50,211 nt of DNA from Mycobacterium innocens (GCF_900566055.1 NZ_UPHQ01000051.1:1-50211), one strand, 5' to 3'; counted from the first letter of the stretch, positions 29,819-41,174 are shown. The notes: generated by a model not told the origin, from the sequence alone. Numbers and translations: made by a program.

Positions 29819-31064
29819 GCGCGTTCTCCTTGCTCGCACCAACTGGCTGCGCCAGTGGTTTCATGGGCAGCGGCGGTGTCGGGAATACCGGTTCGGCGCC
29901 GCCGCGCTCGGCCACGCTTTCGGCGCGCTGCCGGCGGCGCTTCACCCGAGCGCCCGGGCTTCGTAGCGACATCACCAGGCCCGTGGTTACGACGAGGCTG
30001 CTGACCACCAACGTCGCCGTCCAATACTGGTATCCCTGGTTGCGCAGCGCGCGGATGACGGCGGCGACCATGATCCACAGCAGCGAGACGGGAATCAGCA
30101 ATTTCCAGCCCAGCGCCATGAATTGGTCGTAGCGAAGCCGCGGCAACGTGGCCCGCAGCCAGAAATAGATGAACAAAAAGCCCCACACCTTGGCGGTGAA
30201 CCAGAGCACTGGCCACCAGCCGGCGTTGGCTCCGGCCCACATGTTCAGCGGCCAGGGAGCATGCCAGCCGCCCAGGAACATCGTCGCGGCCAGCGCCGAA
30301 ACGGTTGTCATGTTGACGTATTCGGCCAGCATGAACATCGCGAACTTCAGCGACGAGTACTCGGTATGGAAACCGGCGACCAGCTCACCTTCTGCTTCGG
30401 GCAGGTCGAACGGCGCCCGGTTGGTCTCGCCCACCATGGAGATGAGGTAGATCACGAACGACGGCAGCAACAAGAAGACGTACCAGACCCGGTCTTGGGC
30501 GGCGATGATCTGTGACGTCGACATGGTGCCGGCGTAGAGGAACACGGTCGCGAACGACAACCCCATCGCGACCTCGTAGGAGATCACCTGCGCGGTCGAG
30601 CGCACCCCGCCGAGTAGCGGATAGGTGGAGCCGGACGCCCAACCGCCGAGCACGATGCCGTATACCCCGACCGCCGACAGGGCCAGGATGAACAGCACCG
30701 CGACCGGCAGATCGGTCAGTTGCAGCGGCGTCCGGTGACCGAACACCGACACCTCGGGGCCGAACGGGACGAACGCAAATGCCGTGAACGCGGGAATCAC
30801 CGAGATGATCGGGGCCAGAAAATACACGAACTTGTCGGTGCCGCCGGGAGTGATGCTTTCCTTGAGCGCCAGCTTGATTCCGTCGGCAAGACTTTGCAAC
30901 GCGCCGTGCGGCCCCGCCCGGTTGGGGCCGGGGCGCAGTTGCATCCGGCCCAGCAGCTTGCGCTCGGCCAGGATCGCCACCAGCACCGTCAGCATGAGGA
31001 AGACGAAAATGGCGATCGCCTTGGCTACGACCAGCCACCAGACGTCGTGCCCGAACGGGGTCAT
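29811..31064 (-). CDS. nuoH: NADH-quinone oxidoreductase subunit H
   Basis: This membrane subunit forms the quinone chamber. It has 417 residues and about eight to nine helices. [58 protein letters not shown] (the conserved acidic loop) and [13 protein letters not shown] are present. ATG 31064 is preferred to GTG 31070 because GGAGGAGC then has normal spacing. The C-terminal 50 residues are basic and Pro-rich ([16 protein letters not shown]), as in other mycobacteria. A 52-base gap separates it from nuoG. Confidence 0.96.
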   Translation of the reverse strand: MTPFGHDVWWLVVAKAIAIFVFLMLTVLVAILAERKLLGRMQLRPGPNRAGPHGALQSLADGIKLALKESITPGGTDKFVYFLAPIISVIPAFTAFAFVPFGPEVSVFGHRTPLQLTDLPVAVLFILALSAVGVYGIVLGGWASGSTYPLLGGVRSTAQVISYEVAMGLSFATVFLYAGTMSTSQIIAAQDRVWYVFLLLPSFVIYLISMVGETNRAPFDLPEAEGELVAGFHTEYSSLKFAMFMLAEYVNMTTVSALAATMFLGGWHAPWPLNMWAGANAGWWPVLWFTAKVWGFLFIYFWLRATLPRLRYDQFMALGWKLLIPVSLLWIMVAAVIRALRNQGYQYWTATLVVSSLVVTTGLVMSLRSPGARVKRRRQRAESVAERGGAEPVFPTPPLPMKPLAQPVGASKENARG

Positions 31065-31116
31065 CGGCACCGCTCCTCCACATCACTTCGTTCTGCGTCG
31101 TCGCCGGCGGCGCGGG

Positions 31117-33528
31117 TCATTCGCTCACTCCAATGCGCACGACGCTGCCCAGACTCGCGCCCAGCTGCCGGTACACCGCCGAACCGGAGGAGTTCAGCGG
31201 AAGCCACACCACCCGATCGGGCATGTCGGTGACGCACAGCGGCACGGTGATCGATCCGCGCGAAGTGCTGACGGTGACATCGTCGCCGTCGGCGGCGCCG
31301 ATCTCGGCTGCGGTGTCGGCCGACAGCCGCACCACCGGCGGGCGCACGGTGCCGGCCAGATGCGGTTCGCCGTCCTGCAGCCGGCCCGCGTCGAGCAGCA
31401 TCCGCCAACCGGTCAGCACCGCCTCGCCAGTGCCTGGTTGGGCGGGCCCGGGCGCGGCAACATGCGGGCCGGCGGCGTGTTTGCCGTCCCAGGTGCCCAG
31501 CGCGGCAAGCTCGGCGCGGGCCGCTTCGACGTTGGACACGCCCAGATAGACGCCCATCTCGTCGGCCAGCGCGTCGAGCACCCGGTGATCCGACTGGCCG
31601 GCTTGCGCAATGGTGCCCTGCAGCGCGGGCTTGAACCCGCGGTAGCGGCCCTCCCAGTTGACGAAGGCGCCGGCCTTCTGCGCCGTCGGGGCCACCGGGA
31701 ACACCACGTCGGCGCGCTCGGTGACGGCGCTGTGCCGCAATTCCAAACTGACCACGAACCCGGCGGAGTCCAGTGCGGCGAGCGCCGCGTCCGGATCGGC
31801 GAAGTCGCCCGGTTCGACACCGCCGACCAGCAGCGCGCACAGCGCGCCGTCGGCGGCGGCGGCCAGCATCCCGTCGGCGTCACGCCCTGGGGCCGAGGGC
31901 AATTCGGCCACGTGCCAGGCGTCTCGGACCTGCGATCGGGCGGTCTCGTCGGCCAGCGGACGGCCACCGGGCAGCAGTCCCGGCAGCGCGCCGGCTTCCA
32001 GCGCGCCCCGTTCCCCGGCGCGGCGCGGCACCCAGGCCAGCCGAGCTCCCGTGGAGTCGGCCAGCCGTGCCACGGCGGACAATCCACCGGCCACCGTGGC
32101 CAAGCGTTCCCCGACCATGATGACCGCTCCCGGTGTGGCCAGCAGATCACCCACTTCACCGGTGGCCAGTCCATCCAGGGCCGCGGGCTCCGCGCCGGGA
32201 ACGGTTTTGATCAGCGTGCCGGACATCTTCTGCAGCCCGCGGCTGGCGAATGGGGCGATCGCATACACCGGAACCTTGTGTTTGCGGGCTGCCTTGCGCA
32301 ACCGCAAGAAGACGATCGGGGACTCGTCTTCGGGCTCGAACCCGACCAGCAGCACCACCGGAGCCGATTCCAGGTCGGCATAGCTGACGGCTTTCGGCCG
32401 GCCGGCAACGCGGGCCGCCAGGAAGTCGGCCTCCTCGGCCGAGTGCGGCCGGGCCCTAAAGTCGACGTCGTTGGTGTCCAACACAATTCGCGCGAACTTG
32501 GCGTAGGCGTAGGCGTCTTCCCAGGTGACCCGGCCGCCGACCAGCACACCGGCGCGACCGCGGGCCGCTTCGAGTCCTTGGGCCGCGGCCACTATGGCGT
32601 GCGACCACGACGCGGGCACCAACTCGCCGTCGGCATTGCGGATCAGGGGAGTGGTGAGGACGTCCGGCTGGGTCGCGTAGGTGAAAGCCCACCGGCCCTT
32701 GTCGCAGTTCCACTCCTCGTTGACTTCCGGGTCGTCGCCGGCGAGGCGGCGCAGCACCTTGCCGCGGCGGTGGTCGGTGCGTTGGGCGCAGCCCGACGCG
32801 CAGTGCTCACAGACGCTGGGGCTGGATACCAAGTCGAACGGACGCGCCCGGAATCGGTAGGCAGTCCCGGTCAGCGCGCCGACCGGGCAGATTTGCACCG
32901 TGTTGCCCGAGAAGTAGGAGTCGAACGGTTCGCCTGTATAGATGCCGACCTGCTGCAAAGCGCCGCGCTCCTGCATTTCGATGAACGGATCGCCGGCGAT
33001 CTGTTCGGAGAAGCGGGTGCAACGGGCGCACAGGATGCAACGTTCCCGGTCCAGCAATACCTGTGCGGAGATGTTGATCGGCTTGGCGAACGTGCGTTTG
33101 ACGTCGGTGAAGCGGGAGTCGGGCCGGCCGTTGGACATGGCCTGGTTCTGCAGCGGGCATTCGCCGCCCTTGTCGCACATCGGGCAGTCCAGCGGATGGT
33201 TGATCAGCAGCAGCTCCATGACGCCGTGCTGGGCTTTGTCGGCGGCTTCCGAGGTGAGCTGGGTGCGTACCACCATGTCGTCGGTGCAGACCGTGGTGCA
33301 CGAGGCCAGCGGTTTGCGTTGTCCCTCTACCTCGACCAGACATTGGCGGCACGCGCCGACCGGGTCGAGCAGCGGGTGGTCGCAGAACCGCGGGATCTGG
33401 ATGCCCATCAGCTCGGCCGCGCGGATCACCAAAGTGCCTTTGGGGACGCTTATTTCGTTTCCGTCGATGGTCAGCGTCACCATCTCCGGCTGGGCCACCC
33501 GGTTTTCGGTGTCGGCCGTTTGGGTCAC
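31117..33528 (-). CDS. nuoG: NADH-quinone oxidoreductase subunit G
   Basis: This largest peripheral subunit has 803 residues. The N-terminus binds a 2Fe-2S cluster ([15 protein letters not shown]), then [14 protein letters not shown] and [10 protein letters not shown] for 4Fe-4S clusters. CEHCASGC with a later NCDKGR supplies the extra N7 cluster. A molybdopterin-oxidoreductase-like domain without an active cofactor site fills the rest. GTG 33528 overlaps the nuoF stop (GTGA); the frame continues upstream only as a shadow of nuoF. It relays electrons from NuoF/NuoE to NuoI. Confidence 0.97.
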   Translation of the reverse strand: MTQTADTENRVAQPEMVTLTIDGNEISVPKGTLVIRAAELMGIQIPRFCDHPLLDPVGACRQCLVEVEGQRKPLASCTTVCTDDMVVRTQLTSEAADKAQHGVMELLLINHPLDCPMCDKGGECPLQNQAMSNGRPDSRFTDVKRTFAKPINISAQVLLDRERCILCARCTRFSEQIAGDPFIEMQERGALQQVGIYTGEPFDSYFSGNTVQICPVGALTGTAYRFRARPFDLVSSPSVCEHCASGCAQRTDHRRGKVLRRLAGDDPEVNEEWNCDKGRWAFTYATQPDVLTTPLIRNADGELVPASWSHAIVAAAQGLEAARGRAGVLVGGRVTWEDAYAYAKFARIVLDTNDVDFRARPHSAEEADFLAARVAGRPKAVSYADLESAPVVLLVGFEPEDESPIVFLRLRKAARKHKVPVYAIAPFASRGLQKMSGTLIKTVPGAEPAALDGLATGEVGDLLATPGAVIMVGERLATVAGGLSAVARLADSTGARLAWVPRRAGERGALEAGALPGLLPGGRPLADETARSQVRDAWHVAELPSAPGRDADGMLAAAADGALCALLVGGVEPGDFADPDAALAALDSAGFVVSLELRHSAVTERADVVFPVAPTAQKAGAFVNWEGRYRGFKPALQGTIAQAGQSDHRVLDALADEMGVYLGVSNVEAARAELAALGTWDGKHAAGPHVAAPGPAQPGTGEAVLTGWRMLLDAGRLQDGEPHLAGTVRPPVVRLSADTAAEIGAADGDDVTVSTSRGSITVPLCVTDMPDRVVWLPLNSSGSAVYRQLGASLGSVVRIGVSE

Positions 33529-34853
33529 GCCTTGTCTCCGTTCGCCATGAGCATGGATTCCCGGGGGTCGAACGGGCATCCGCCGCCTTCGACATGCGCG
33601 ACGTATTCGTCGCGGAAGTACTTGATGGATGACATCACCGGGCTTGCGGCGCCATCGCCCAACGCGCAGAACGCTTTTCCCAAAATCGAGTCCGAGATGT
33701 CGAGCAGTTTGTCGATGTCCTCGTGAGTGCCCCGGCCGGTTTCCAGCCGCTCGTAGATCTTGTCCAGCCAGAACGTCCCTTCGCGGCACGGTGTGCATTT
33801 CCCGCATGATTCGTGTTTGTAGAACTCGGTCCAGCGCCGCACCGCACGCACCACGCAGGTGGTCTCGTCGAAGATCTCCAGTGCTTTGGTGCCCAGCATG
33901 GAGCCCACGGCACCCACACCCTCGTAATCCAATGGCACGTCGAGGTGCTCGTCGGTGAGCAATGGTGTGGAGGACCCGCCCGGCGTCCAGAATTTCAGCC
34001 GGTGTCCGGCGCGGACCCCGCCGGCGTAGTCGAGCAGCTCGCGCAACGTGATACCCAGCGGCGCCTCGTACTGCCCGGGACGGGTGACGTGCCCGGACAA
34101 CGAATACAGCGTGAAGCCAGGCGATTTCTCGCTGCCCATCGACCGGAACCAGTCGACGCCGTTGAGGATGATCGACGGGACGCTGGCGATGGTCTCGACG
34201 TTGTTGATCACCGTCGGGCAGCCGTACAGCCCCGCAACAGCGGGAAAGGGTGGCCGGAGCCGCGGCTGGCCGCGGCGGCCTTCGAGCGAATCGAGCAGCG
34301 CGGTCTCCTCGCCGCAGATGTAGGCGCCCGCACCCGCGTGTACCACCAGCTCCAGGTCGAAACCCGACCCGGCGATGTTGCGGCCCAGGTAACCGGCGGC
34401 GTACGCCTCGGCCACCGCGTTGTGCAGCCGGCGCAGCACCGGCAGCACCTCGCCGCGCACATAGATGAAGGCGTGGTGGGCCCGGATCGCGTATGCGGCG
34501 ATGATGATGCCTTCGACGAGCACGTGCGGTGTCGCCAGCATCAGCGGAATGTCTTTGCAGGTGCCGGGTTCGGATTCGTCGGCGTTGACCACCAGGTAGT
34601 GCGGCTTGGCGGCCGGACCCTTGTCCCCTTGGGGGATGAACGACCATTTGGTTCCGGTGGCGAATCCGGCGCCGCCGCGCCCGCGCAACCCCGAGTCCTT
34701 GACGGTGCCGATCACGTCGTCGGGGTCCATGGCCAAGGCCTTCTTCATCGCCTGGTAGCCGTCATGGCGCTGATACGTCGCCATGGTCCATGACTCGGGG
34801 TCGTCCCAGTAGCGGCTGATCACCGGGGTCAACGGGGTTGCCTGCGAGGTCAT
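33525..34853 (-). CDS. nuoF: NADH-quinone oxidoreductase subunit F (NADH/FMN site)
   Basis: The 442-residue flavoprotein oxidises [14 protein letters not shown] (58-67) and [14 protein letters not shown] (about 88-101) form the FMN/NADH site, and [12 protein letters not shown] with Cys 350, 353, 356 plus Cys396 binds cluster N3. ATG 34853 shares a base with the nuoE stop (TGATG); the open frame extends into nuoE as an artefact. Confidence 0.97.
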   Translation of the reverse strand: MTSQATPLTPVISRYWDDPESWTMATYQRHDGYQAMKKALAMDPDDVIGTVKDSGLRGRGGAGFATGTKWSFIPQGDKGPAAKPHYLVVNADESEPGTCKDIPLMLATPHVLVEGIIIAAYAIRAHHAFIYVRGEVLPVLRRLHNAVAEAYAAGYLGRNIAGSGFDLELVVHAGAGAYICGEETALLDSLEGRRGQPRLRPPFPAVAGLYGCPTVINNVETIASVPSIILNGVDWFRSMGSEKSPGFTLYSLSGHVTRPGQYEAPLGITLRELLDYAGGVRAGHRLKFWTPGGSSTPLLTDEHLDVPLDYEGVGAVGSMLGTKALEIFDETTCVVRAVRRWTEFYKHESCGKCTPCREGTFWLDKIYERLETGRGTHEDIDKLLDISDSILGKAFCALGDGAASPVMSSIKYFRDEYVAHVEGGGCPFDPRESMLMANGDKA

Positions 34854-35620
34854 CACTGGCCTTCCGGGGTGGTTTCGGGCCCGGGTGGCGCCTGCATGTC
34901 GTTTTCCTTCGCCACCTGCAGCCCGGCCAGCGTGGCCGCACCGGCGCCGCCCTGGCCCTGATCGGGACGCTGATCCGGCAAACCCGCCAGGATGCGCGAC
35001 GTCTCGCGGAAGGCGCACAGCGGCGCCCCCCGGGTAGGCGGCTTCGGTGTGCCGGAGCGCAGCGAGTCGACAAGCTCGCGTGCCGACTCCGGTGTCTGGT
35101 TGTCGAAAAACTCCCAATTGACCATGACCACCGGGGCGTAGTCGCAGGCGGCGTTGCATTCGATGTGTTGCAGGGTGATCGACCCGTCGGCGGTGGTCTC
35201 GTCGTTGCCGATACCGAGATGGTCTTTGAGGTTCTCGAAGATGGCGTCGCCGCCCATGATGGCGCACAGCGTGTTGGTGCATACGCCGACCAGGTAGTCG
35301 CCGGTGGGGCCGCGCCGGTACATGGTGTAGAAGCTGGCCACCGCCGAGACCTCGGCCCCGGTCAGCCCCAACTGGTTTGCGCAGAACTCCAGACCCGCCG
35401 GCGTCAGGTAGGAGTCCTCACCTTGCACCAGGTGCAGCAGCGGCAGCAGCGCCGAACGCTTGTTGGGGTAGCGGCCGATGATCTCCTTGGCGTCGACCTC
35501 CAGCCGCGCTTGCACCTCGGGCGGATACGACTGTGGCGCACCCTCCACCATGAACTGGTTGGGTTCTTCGGGCGGCGGCCCGAGCCTGATGAATACCGGT
35601 TGCCCCTGCGGTCCGGTCAT
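34853..35620 (-). CDS. nuoE: NADH-quinone oxidoreductase subunit E (2Fe-2S)
   Basis: The 255-residue thioredoxin-like subunit binds 2Fe-2S cluster N1a through Cys114 and Cys119 (CTNTLC) and Cys155 and Cys159 (CNAAC). A disordered, Pro/Gln/Gly-rich tail of about 55 residues follows, making it longer than the E. coli protein. ATG 35620 overlaps the nuoD stop (ATGA). Confidence 0.97.
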   Translation of the reverse strand: MTGPQGQPVFIRLGPPPEEPNQFMVEGAPQSYPPEVQARLEVDAKEIIGRYPNKRSALLPLLHLVQGEDSYLTPAGLEFCANQLGLTGAEVSAVASFYTMYRRGPTGDYLVGVCTNTLCAIMGGDAIFENLKDHLGIGNDETTADGSITLQHIECNAACDYAPVVMVNWEFFDNQTPESARELVDSLRSGTPKPPTRGAPLCAFRETSRILAGLPDQRPDQGQGGAGAATLAGLQVAKENDMQAPPGPETTPEGQ

Positions 35621-36915
35621 CGGTCCACCCCGCCCATGACGGGGTCGATGCTGGCGACGGCGGTGATCAGGTCTGCGACCATGCCGCCCTCGCACATCGC
35701 GGCGACCGACTGCAGGTTGGTGAACGACGGATCCCGGTAGTGCACCCGGTAGGGGCGGGTCCCGCCGTCACTCACCATGTGCACGCCGAGCTCTCCGCGC
35801 GGTGATTCCACCGCCACATAGACCTGGCCCGGCGGTACCCGGATGCCCTCGGTCACCAACTTGAAGTGGTGGATCAGTGCCTCCATCGAGCTGCCCATGA
35901 TCTTGGCGATGTGCTCTTCCGAATTGCCCATCCCGTCCGGGCCGACCTTCAGGTCGGCGGGCCAGGCTATCTTGCGGTCCTCGATCATGGTGGGGCCCGG
36001 CTTCAGCTTGTCCAGGCACTGCTCGACGATCTTCACCGACTCCCACATCTCTTTGACCCGAATCATGTAGCGCCCGTAGGCATCACACGCATCATCAGTG
36101 ATCACGTCGAATTCGTAGTTCTCGTAACCACAGTAAGGTTCGCTCTTGCGCAGGTCGTGCGGTAGTCCGGTGGAACGCAGGATCGGGCCGGTGATACCCA
36201 GCGCCATGCATCCGGCCAGATCGAGATATCCGATGCCCTGGGTGCGGGCTTTCCAGATGGCGTTTTCGTTGAGCAGATCACCCAATTCGCGCAGCGGGTG
36301 CCGCAGCTGGGTGAGGGCTTCGGCGATGTCGCTTGCCGCGTTGGGCGGCAGATCCTGCGCCACGCCGCCGGGCCGGATGTAGGCGTGGTTCATCCGCAAT
36401 CCGGTGATCGACTCGAACACGTTGAGGATGATTTCGCGCGCCCGGAAGCCGATGAACATCGCGGTCATCGCGCCCAGTTCCATGCCGCCGGTCGCCAGTG
36501 CGACCAGGTGCGACGAGATGCGGTTGAGCTCCATCAGCAGCACCCGGATGACGTTGACCCGCTCCGGTATCTGCTCGGTGATACCGAGCAGCTTCTCCAC
36601 ACCCAGGCAGTACGCGGTTTCGTTGAAAAACGGTGACAGGTAATCCATTCGGGTCACGAAGGTGACGCCCTGGGTCCAGTACCGGTATTCGAGGTTTTTC
36701 TCGATGCCGGTGTGCAGATAGCCGATTCCGCAGCGGGCCTCGATGATCGTTTCGCCTTCGATCTCGAGGATCAGCCGCAACACCCCGTGGGTGGACGGGT
36801 GCTGGGGTCCCATGTTGACGACGATGCGTTCGCCGGGGTCCGCTTTGCGGGCGGCCTCGACGATGTCCTCCCAGTCCTGGCCACCGGCGACCAGGACGGT
36901 GTCGGTTTCACTCAT
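35617..36915 (-). CDS. nuoD: NADH-quinone oxidoreductase subunit D
   Basis: The 432-residue 49-kDa-type subunit shapes the quinone-binding pocket with Nuo[21 protein letters not shown] contains the conserved quinone-site His, and [15 protein letters not shown] ([13 protein letters not shown]) and [10 protein letters not shown] motifs are present. It is separate from NuoC, not fused. ATG 36915 shares a base with the nuoC TGA (TGATG). Confidence 0.97.
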   Translation of the reverse strand: MSETDTVLVAGGQDWEDIVEAARKADPGERIVVNMGPQHPSTHGVLRLILEIEGETIIEARCGIGYLHTGIEKNLEYRYWTQGVTFVTRMDYLSPFFNETAYCLGVEKLLGITEQIPERVNVIRVLLMELNRISSHLVALATGGMELGAMTAMFIGFRAREIILNVFESITGLRMNHAYIRPGGVAQDLPPNAASDIAEALTQLRHPLRELGDLLNENAIWKARTQGIGYLDLAGCMALGITGPILRSTGLPHDLRKSEPYCGYENYEFDVITDDACDAYGRYMIRVKEMWESVKIVEQCLDKLKPGPTMIEDRKIAWPADLKVGPDGMGNSEEHIAKIMGSSMEALIHHFKLVTEGIRVPPGQVYVAVESPRGELGVHMVSDGGTRPYRVHYRDPSFTNLQSVAAMCEGGMVADLITAVASIDPVMGGVDR

Positions 36916-37634
36916 CAGTTGTAGCCCCTACGTTCGTCGGGCGGGGGTATTTGCGCGCCCTTGTATTCGACCGGGATGCCACCGAGTGGGTAGTCCTTGC
37001 GCTGCGGATGACCGTGCCAGTCGTCGGGCATCTCGATGCGGGTCAGTGACGGATGCCCGTCGAAGATGATCCCGAAGAAGTCATACGTCTCGCGCTCGTG
37101 CCAGTCGTTGGTGGGGTAGATCCCATAGAGCGACGGGATATGCGGATCACTATCGGGCACAGACACTTCCAGCCGGAGACGACGGTTGTGGGTGATCGAC
37201 TGCAGGGGGTAGACGGCGTGCAACTCCCGGCCGGTCTCGTGCGGGTAGTGCACGCCGTTGACGCCCAGGCACATTTCGAACCGCAATTCCGGTTCGTCGC
37301 GCAGGCGTTGGGCGACTTGTGGCAGTCGTTCGCGGCGGACGTGCAGGGTCAGTTCGGCCCCCTTGTCCGGCGGGTACACCACGACTTTCTCGATGGCGTC
37401 GTCGAATTCGACACCCTCGCCCTGCAGTGCTTCGGCCAGGCGGTCGGCAATGTCGTCGAAATAGCCGCCATACGGCCGAGGGCTGCTGCCCGGCAACGCG
37501 ACCTGACGCACCAGCCTCCCGTATCCGGACGTGTCACCGGTGTCGCTGACGCCGAACATCCCGCGGCGAACGTCGATCACTTCTTCGTCGGCGCGGGCGA
37601 TCGCCTCCCGCGGGTCTTGGTCTGGGGAGCTCAT
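36915..37634 (-). CDS. nuoC: NADH-quinone oxidoreductase subunit C
   Basis: The 239-residue 30-kDa-type subunit carries the signature [20 protein letters not shown] followed by [16 protein letters not shown]. The N-terminal 40 residues are variable and acidic. ATG 37634 overlaps the nuoB stop (ATGA), fixing the start despite a longer open frame. Confidence 0.97.
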   Translation of the reverse strand: MSSPDQDPREAIARADEEVIDVRRGMFGVSDTGDTSGYGRLVRQVALPGSSPRPYGGYFDDIADRLAEALQGEGVEFDDAIEKVVVYPPDKGAELTLHVRRERLPQVAQRLRDEPELRFEMCLGVNGVHYPHETGRELHAVYPLQSITHNRRLRLEVSVPDSDPHIPSLYGIYPTNDWHERETYDFFGIIFDGHPSLTRIEMPDDWHGHPQRKDYPLGGIPVEYKGAQIPPPDERRGYN

Positions 37635-38185
37635 CGCAGCAGTCCGCGCATCTCGATGGTGGGCCTGGCCAGCAGCGCCGCCTCCTCGGCCTCGGCGATG
37701 GCACGTTCCCGGTTGACACCCAACGGCATTTCCTGAATCTTCTCGTGCAGCTTGAGGATTGCGTGCAGGAGCATCTCGGGACGCGGCGGACACCCCGGCA
37801 GGTAGATGTCAACGGGAACAACGTGGTCCACACCCTGGATGATCGCGTAGTTGTTGAACATCCCGCCGGACGACGCGCAGACCCCCATGGCGAGAACCCA
37901 TTTCGGCTCGGCCATCTGGTCGTAGATCTGGCGCAGCACCGGCGCCATCTTCTGGCTGACCCGTCCCGCCACGATCATCAGATCCGCTTGCCGCGGCGTC
38001 GCCGAGAATCGCTCCATCCCGAAGCGGGCCAGATCGAACCTCGGTCCGGCGGTCGCCATCATTTCGATCGCGCAGCACGCCAAGCCGAACGTCGCCGGCC
38101 ACAGTGAGTTCTTGCGGACGTAGCCCGCCACCTTCTCGACTGTCGACAGCAGGATCCCGCCGGGTAGCCGTTCTTCCAGTCCCAC
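37631..38185 (-). CDS. nuoB: NADH-quinone oxidoreductase subunit B (cluster N2)
   Basis: The 184-residue subunit ligates terminal 4Fe-4S cluster N2 through tandem Cys37-Cys38 ([10 protein letters not shown]), Cys103 (GVCASSGG) and Cys132 (LPGCPPRPE), and donates electrons to quinone. The start is ATG 38185. A 37-base spacer with short CCTCAATCCCA repeats separates it from nuoA. Confidence 0.97.
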   Translation of the reverse strand: MGLEERLPGGILLSTVEKVAGYVRKNSLWPATFGLACCAIEMMATAGPRFDLARFGMERFSATPRQADLMIVAGRVSQKMAPVLRQIYDQMAEPKWVLAMGVCASSGGMFNNYAIIQGVDHVVPVDIYLPGCPPRPEMLLHAILKLHEKIQEMPLGVNRERAIAEAEEAALLARPTIEMRGLLR

Positions 38186-38222
38186 GCCCTACCTCAATCC
38201 CATCTCAAACCCATCTCAGCCC

Positions 38223-38600
38223 TCAATCCCACGTCAGGCCCCCGCGGCGCCACACGTAGGCGTAGGCAACGAACACCGTGAGCATGAATATCACCATCTC
38301 GACCAGCGCGAAGGTGCCCAGCGCGTCGAAACTGACCGCCCACGGATACAGGAACACGATCTCGATGTCGAAGACGATGAACAACATTGCGGTCAGGTAG
38401 TACTTGATCGGGAACCGCTGCCCGGCCGTCGCGTGCGGGCCGCTCACCGAGCTGTCTGTCGGTTCAATCCCGCATTCGTAGGCCGCGAGCTTCGAACGGT
38501 TGAAGCGCGACGGGCCGGCCAGGCTTGCGATCACAACCGAGAACACGGCAAAGGCGGCGGCGAGCGCCGCCAGCACCAGGATGGGTATGTAGACGTTCAC
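38223..38600 (-). CDS. nuoA: NADH-quinone oxidoreductase subunit A
   Basis: First gene of the nuo operon, encoding a 125-residue three-helix membrane subunit. KLAAYECGIEPT, KYYLTAMLFIVFDIEIVFLYPW (the conserved Asp/Glu loop) and a basic C-terminus are present. The roughly 260 bases upstream separate it from the receiver-domain gene on the same strand and should contain the operon promoter; a 12-bp palindrome CCGCGGCCGCGG lies at 38762-38773. Confidence 0.96.
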   Translation of the reverse strand: MNVYIPILVLAALAAAFAVFSVVIASLAGPSRFNRSKLAAYECGIEPTDSSVSGPHATAGQRFPIKYYLTAMLFIVFDIEIVFLYPWAVSFDALGTFALVEMVIFMLTVFVAYAYVWRRGGLTWD

Positions 38601-38862
38601 GTCGCTCCATGATCCGTCGTATTGGCCGCCGACACGGCGGCCGGGCGGTGACCGGGCTGCTGTGACGGGCCGGGCTTGTGGACCGTCGCAGTGACCTTCA
38701 ACATAGTCGCGCTACGGCAAGGGCCCATGCCCGGGGTCAACCCTCGCGGGCACCTGCAGATCCGCGGCCGCGGAGGCGTTGGCATACCTCGCGGGTGGAT
38801 CGGAGTTGGGGTTGCGAAGCCCGGTAGGCGCCTGGGTTGCTGTGCGCGGCGGTCAGAGCGCG

Positions 38863-39264
38863 TCAGAGCGCGGGAGCACGCAACAGGCCGAGCGCTGTGC
38901 GGCCAAGCACGATCGGGTCGATCGGATGCGGTACCGCGGCCTCGGCCCGCGACCAGCTGGCCAGCCAGGAGTCATCCGGCCGTCCGGTGAGCACCAGAAT
39001 CGGTGGGCACGGCGAGAGTTCGTCTTTGAGCTGTTTGGCGATTCCCATGCCCCCGGCTGGTGTCGCCTCACCGTCGAGGATGGCCAAGTCGATGCCGCCT
39101 TCGTCCATCCGCTGTATCACCATCGGAGCTGTCGCTATTTCGACATAGGTCAATTCCGGCAGATCAGGGTGCAGCCGTTTGCCCAGCGCACGCATCACCT
39201 GTTGGCGGGTTTGGACATTGTTGCTATAGACGAGGATCCGCAGGGCGTCGCTGGAATCGGGCAC
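38863..39264 (-). CDS. Degenerate response-regulator receiver domain, Rv3143-like
   Basis: A 133-residue stand-alone receiver-like protein with no output domain. The likely phosphoacceptor is Asp64 (DLAILDGEA) and Thr93 is in VLTGRPDD. The N-terminal acidic pair that binds Mg2+ is replaced by Ser-Asn-Asn (VYSNN, 14-16), and the conserved Lys is replaced by PHP (112-114). Normal phosphorylation is therefore unlikely and a protein-binding role is more plausible. It is highly similar, from memory, to M. tuberculosis Rv3143, also just upstream of nuoA, which suggests a link to NADH dehydrogenase control or assembly. Confidence 0.85.
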   Translation of the reverse strand: MPDSSDALRILVYSNNVQTRQQVMRALGKRLHPDLPELTYVEIATAPMVIQRMDEGGIDLAILDGEATPAGGMGIAKQLKDELSPCPPILVLTGRPDDSWLASWSRAEAAVPHPIDPIVLGRTALGLLRAPAL

Positions 39265-39395
39265 GGTGAAAATGGTACTGGTGCCAGTCCGCCGTCTTTC
39301 TCACGGCGGGCGTGGTGACGATCCTGATGCGGCATGCTCGGGTGATCGGTGCACCGTCGCGGTCACCGGCACGGCGGTGCCCGGACACCGAGGCC

Positions 39396-40091
39396 CTATG
39401 CCGACCGGGCGCGTTCCAGCAAGGACCCATTTCTCCCGACGCGGTCGGCCGGCGCGGTCAGATGGTGTACCCGGGCGGGCGGAACGTTCATGAGAATGCT
39501 TTCGTGTGTGACCCGGTGCTCGCTCATGTGCGACAGCATGAGCTGCGCGACACTGCGTATCCGATCGCGCCGGGTCCCGCGTGCCAGGGTGGTTCGGATT
39601 TGCCGCAGGTACAGGTATTCGTAATAGCTGAGTACGCCTCCCGGCTTGAGCAGCCGGGTGTAGGAGTGGAGGATCTCCGCCACGACCGCTGGGGGAAAGT
39701 TGCTGTGTGGCAGGCTTGAAACGATGAAATCGTATGGCGCCGGCGCGGCGAAATTCTGGAACGGCAGCTCGTAGATGTTCACGAAATCGCTGATCGCCTG
39801 CCAGCGTGGTTCGGCGGCAAAACGTTTCTGCAACACGCGGATAAAGCAACCATTGATTTCCACCATGTCCAATGTGTCACCTGGCCGCAGGTGCTCGACG
39901 ATTTGCTCGGTGAACACGCCTGTGCCTGGTCCGCAATCCAAAACGCGAATGGGCGCCGGGCCCCGGCGCCGGAGGTGGCGGGTGATGGCCCGGGCCAGGT
40001 AGCGGGTACTCGGTGCGATTGATCCGGTCGTTTCGAACTTTTCCCAGAATTCGCGGAGAAACAGGGTGGTCTCACCAGGCCGTCGGCTCAT
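39396..40091 (-). CDS. Class I SAM-dependent methyltransferase, phospholipid N-methyltransferase-like
   Basis: The 231-residue methyltransferase starts with RETTLF-like GETTLFLREFWEKFETTG and SIAPSTRYLARAI, resembling bacterial phospholipid N-methyltransferases (COG3963 type). The SAM-binding motif I is RVLDCGPGTGVFTEQI (49-64), followed by MVEINGCF (motif II) and FIVSSLPHSNFP. The substrate, possibly phosphatidylethanolamine or another membrane amine, is not established. ATG 40091 overlaps the stop of the broken dedA gene (ATGA), so expression may depend on translation through that damaged upstream frame. The longer open frame upstream is a dedA shadow. Confidence 0.82.
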   Translation of the reverse strand: MSRRPGETTLFLREFWEKFETTGSIAPSTRYLARAITRHLRRRGPAPIRVLDCGPGTGVFTEQIVEHLRPGDTLDMVEINGCFIRVLQKRFAAEPRWQAISDFVNIYELPFQNFAAPAPYDFIVSSLPHSNFPPAVVAEILHSYTRLLKPGGVLSYYEYLYLRQIRTTLARGTRRDRIRSVAQLMLSHMSEHRVTHESILMNVPPARVHHLTAPADRVGRNGSLLERARSA

Positions 40092-40593
40092 TGCGCCTTT
40101 CCTTGTAATCCAGGCCGGTGCGGGCTCGATTGCAGGCGCCACCGCTTCCAGATGCGGTAATACAATCCGGCTCCCGCCGCCGCCACCAGCAAAATCACAG
40201 TCCCTGCCCACTCCGACCGGTGAATCAACCCGCTGATCCAGCCAGCGCCGAGATAGCTGAGTAAGAAGAAAATGCCGACGGCCAATGTCGCGCATACCAC
40301 ATCGCACACCAAAAACCGGCGGAAGTCCATCCTTAAGGCACCGATTGCCAGATACAGCGGAGTACGCATCCCCAGCAGGAAACGCACCAGGAGAAACACC
40401 TTCAGGCCCGCGCAATCGCCGACCAGCACCCCGGCCAGGCACGCCAAGATCGCCAACCCGGGCTGGAGCCGACCGAAGGTGAGCTCAACACGCCCGCCGC
40501 GACGGTGACCACTTCTTCAGGGACGGGAATGCCGGTGGCCGTAAGCAGCGGCAACAGCAAATACGAATGGTGCGACAGGATGAACGTTTCCAT
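40088..40593 (-). pseudogene. dedA-family membrane protein gene, frameshifted with internal deletion
   Basis: The N-terminal frame (ATG 40593) reads METFILSHHSYLLLPLLTAT then GIPVPEEVVTVAAGVLSS, a DedA/SNARE-associated start. It then runs out of register near 40470-40485. A second frame continues TFGRLQPGLAILACLAGVLV, GDCAGLKVFLLVRFLLGMR and ALRMDFRRFLVCDVVC to its stop at 40088. GDC joins directly to GLKVFLLVRF, although family members as I remember them have about 40 residues in between, so a second in-frame deletion is likely. The frameshift could be a four-base loss in a CGGTCGG-type repeat. DedA proteins are undecaprenyl-phosphate/phospholipid transporters. A sequencing error could explain the frameshift but not the missing segment. 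Confidence 0.75.
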
Positions 40594-41174
40594 ACGTCAA
40601 CCCCGGGTCGGGCCAACGAACGACGCACGTTGCGGACCGCCGGTTGCGCCGGGTCGCTCGGCTCGGCGACAGGCTGCGGTCCACCAGCTCTCGTGAATTG
40701 GGCATCCAAAATTGTTGGCCATGGCCGCAAACCTGCCTCCGTTATGCGCATCGACAACCTTCGCCTGGGGCCGGTTGCGGACCGTCCGGGCGGCTAACGG
40801 ACGTGATCTAGAGGCGCAGGCGGACCAATGTCTATGGAACCAAATGCCGTATCGCACGTAAATTAGAGCTTCTGTCAACCGTGTCAATACCGGGTGACAC
40901 GGCGCCGCGAGACGGCGGATTCACCGTCCTGTCCGCTGCGGTGAACCCGCCGGCCTTGCTCCTGACGAGTGGCCGTCGGCCTGGTGCGCGCTGGTTGAGA
41001 CCAACTGGGCCCGGTTCGGGGTGGCGTCTGGCGCGGTGGGGGGAGCGCCCGTGAAGTCGGGCGTGGGAGCGAAATGATGAATGCGGGGCTAAGGGGCGAA
41101 TCGGCGGGTATTTGTCGTTACGCTGTGTGCAGATGGGGTAGGAACCCGGCAAGCGATTCCGGAGGACTGGTGCA
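40594..41174. other. Non-coding interval between dedA remnant and PPE gene
   Basis: No protein family is recognised in any frame. It should hold the promoter of the PPE gene at 41175 (GGAGGACTG ribosome-binding site immediately upstream) and of dedA in the other direction. It contains the inverted repeat at 40881-40900. Confidence 0.5.
40881..40900. promoter_or_regulatory. GTGTCA-N8-TGACAC inverted repeat
   Basis: A perfect 6-bp inverted repeat with an 8-base centre lies in the divergent region between dedA and the PPE gene. TGTCA also occurs again just upstream (CTGTCAACC, 40872-40880). This is a candidate operator with no identified regulator. Confidence 0.35.

Noticed and set aside
40597..40887. 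96-codon minus-strand ORF upstream of dedA
   Set aside because: It has no recognisable domain and overlaps a region with candidate regulatory repeats; support is insufficient.
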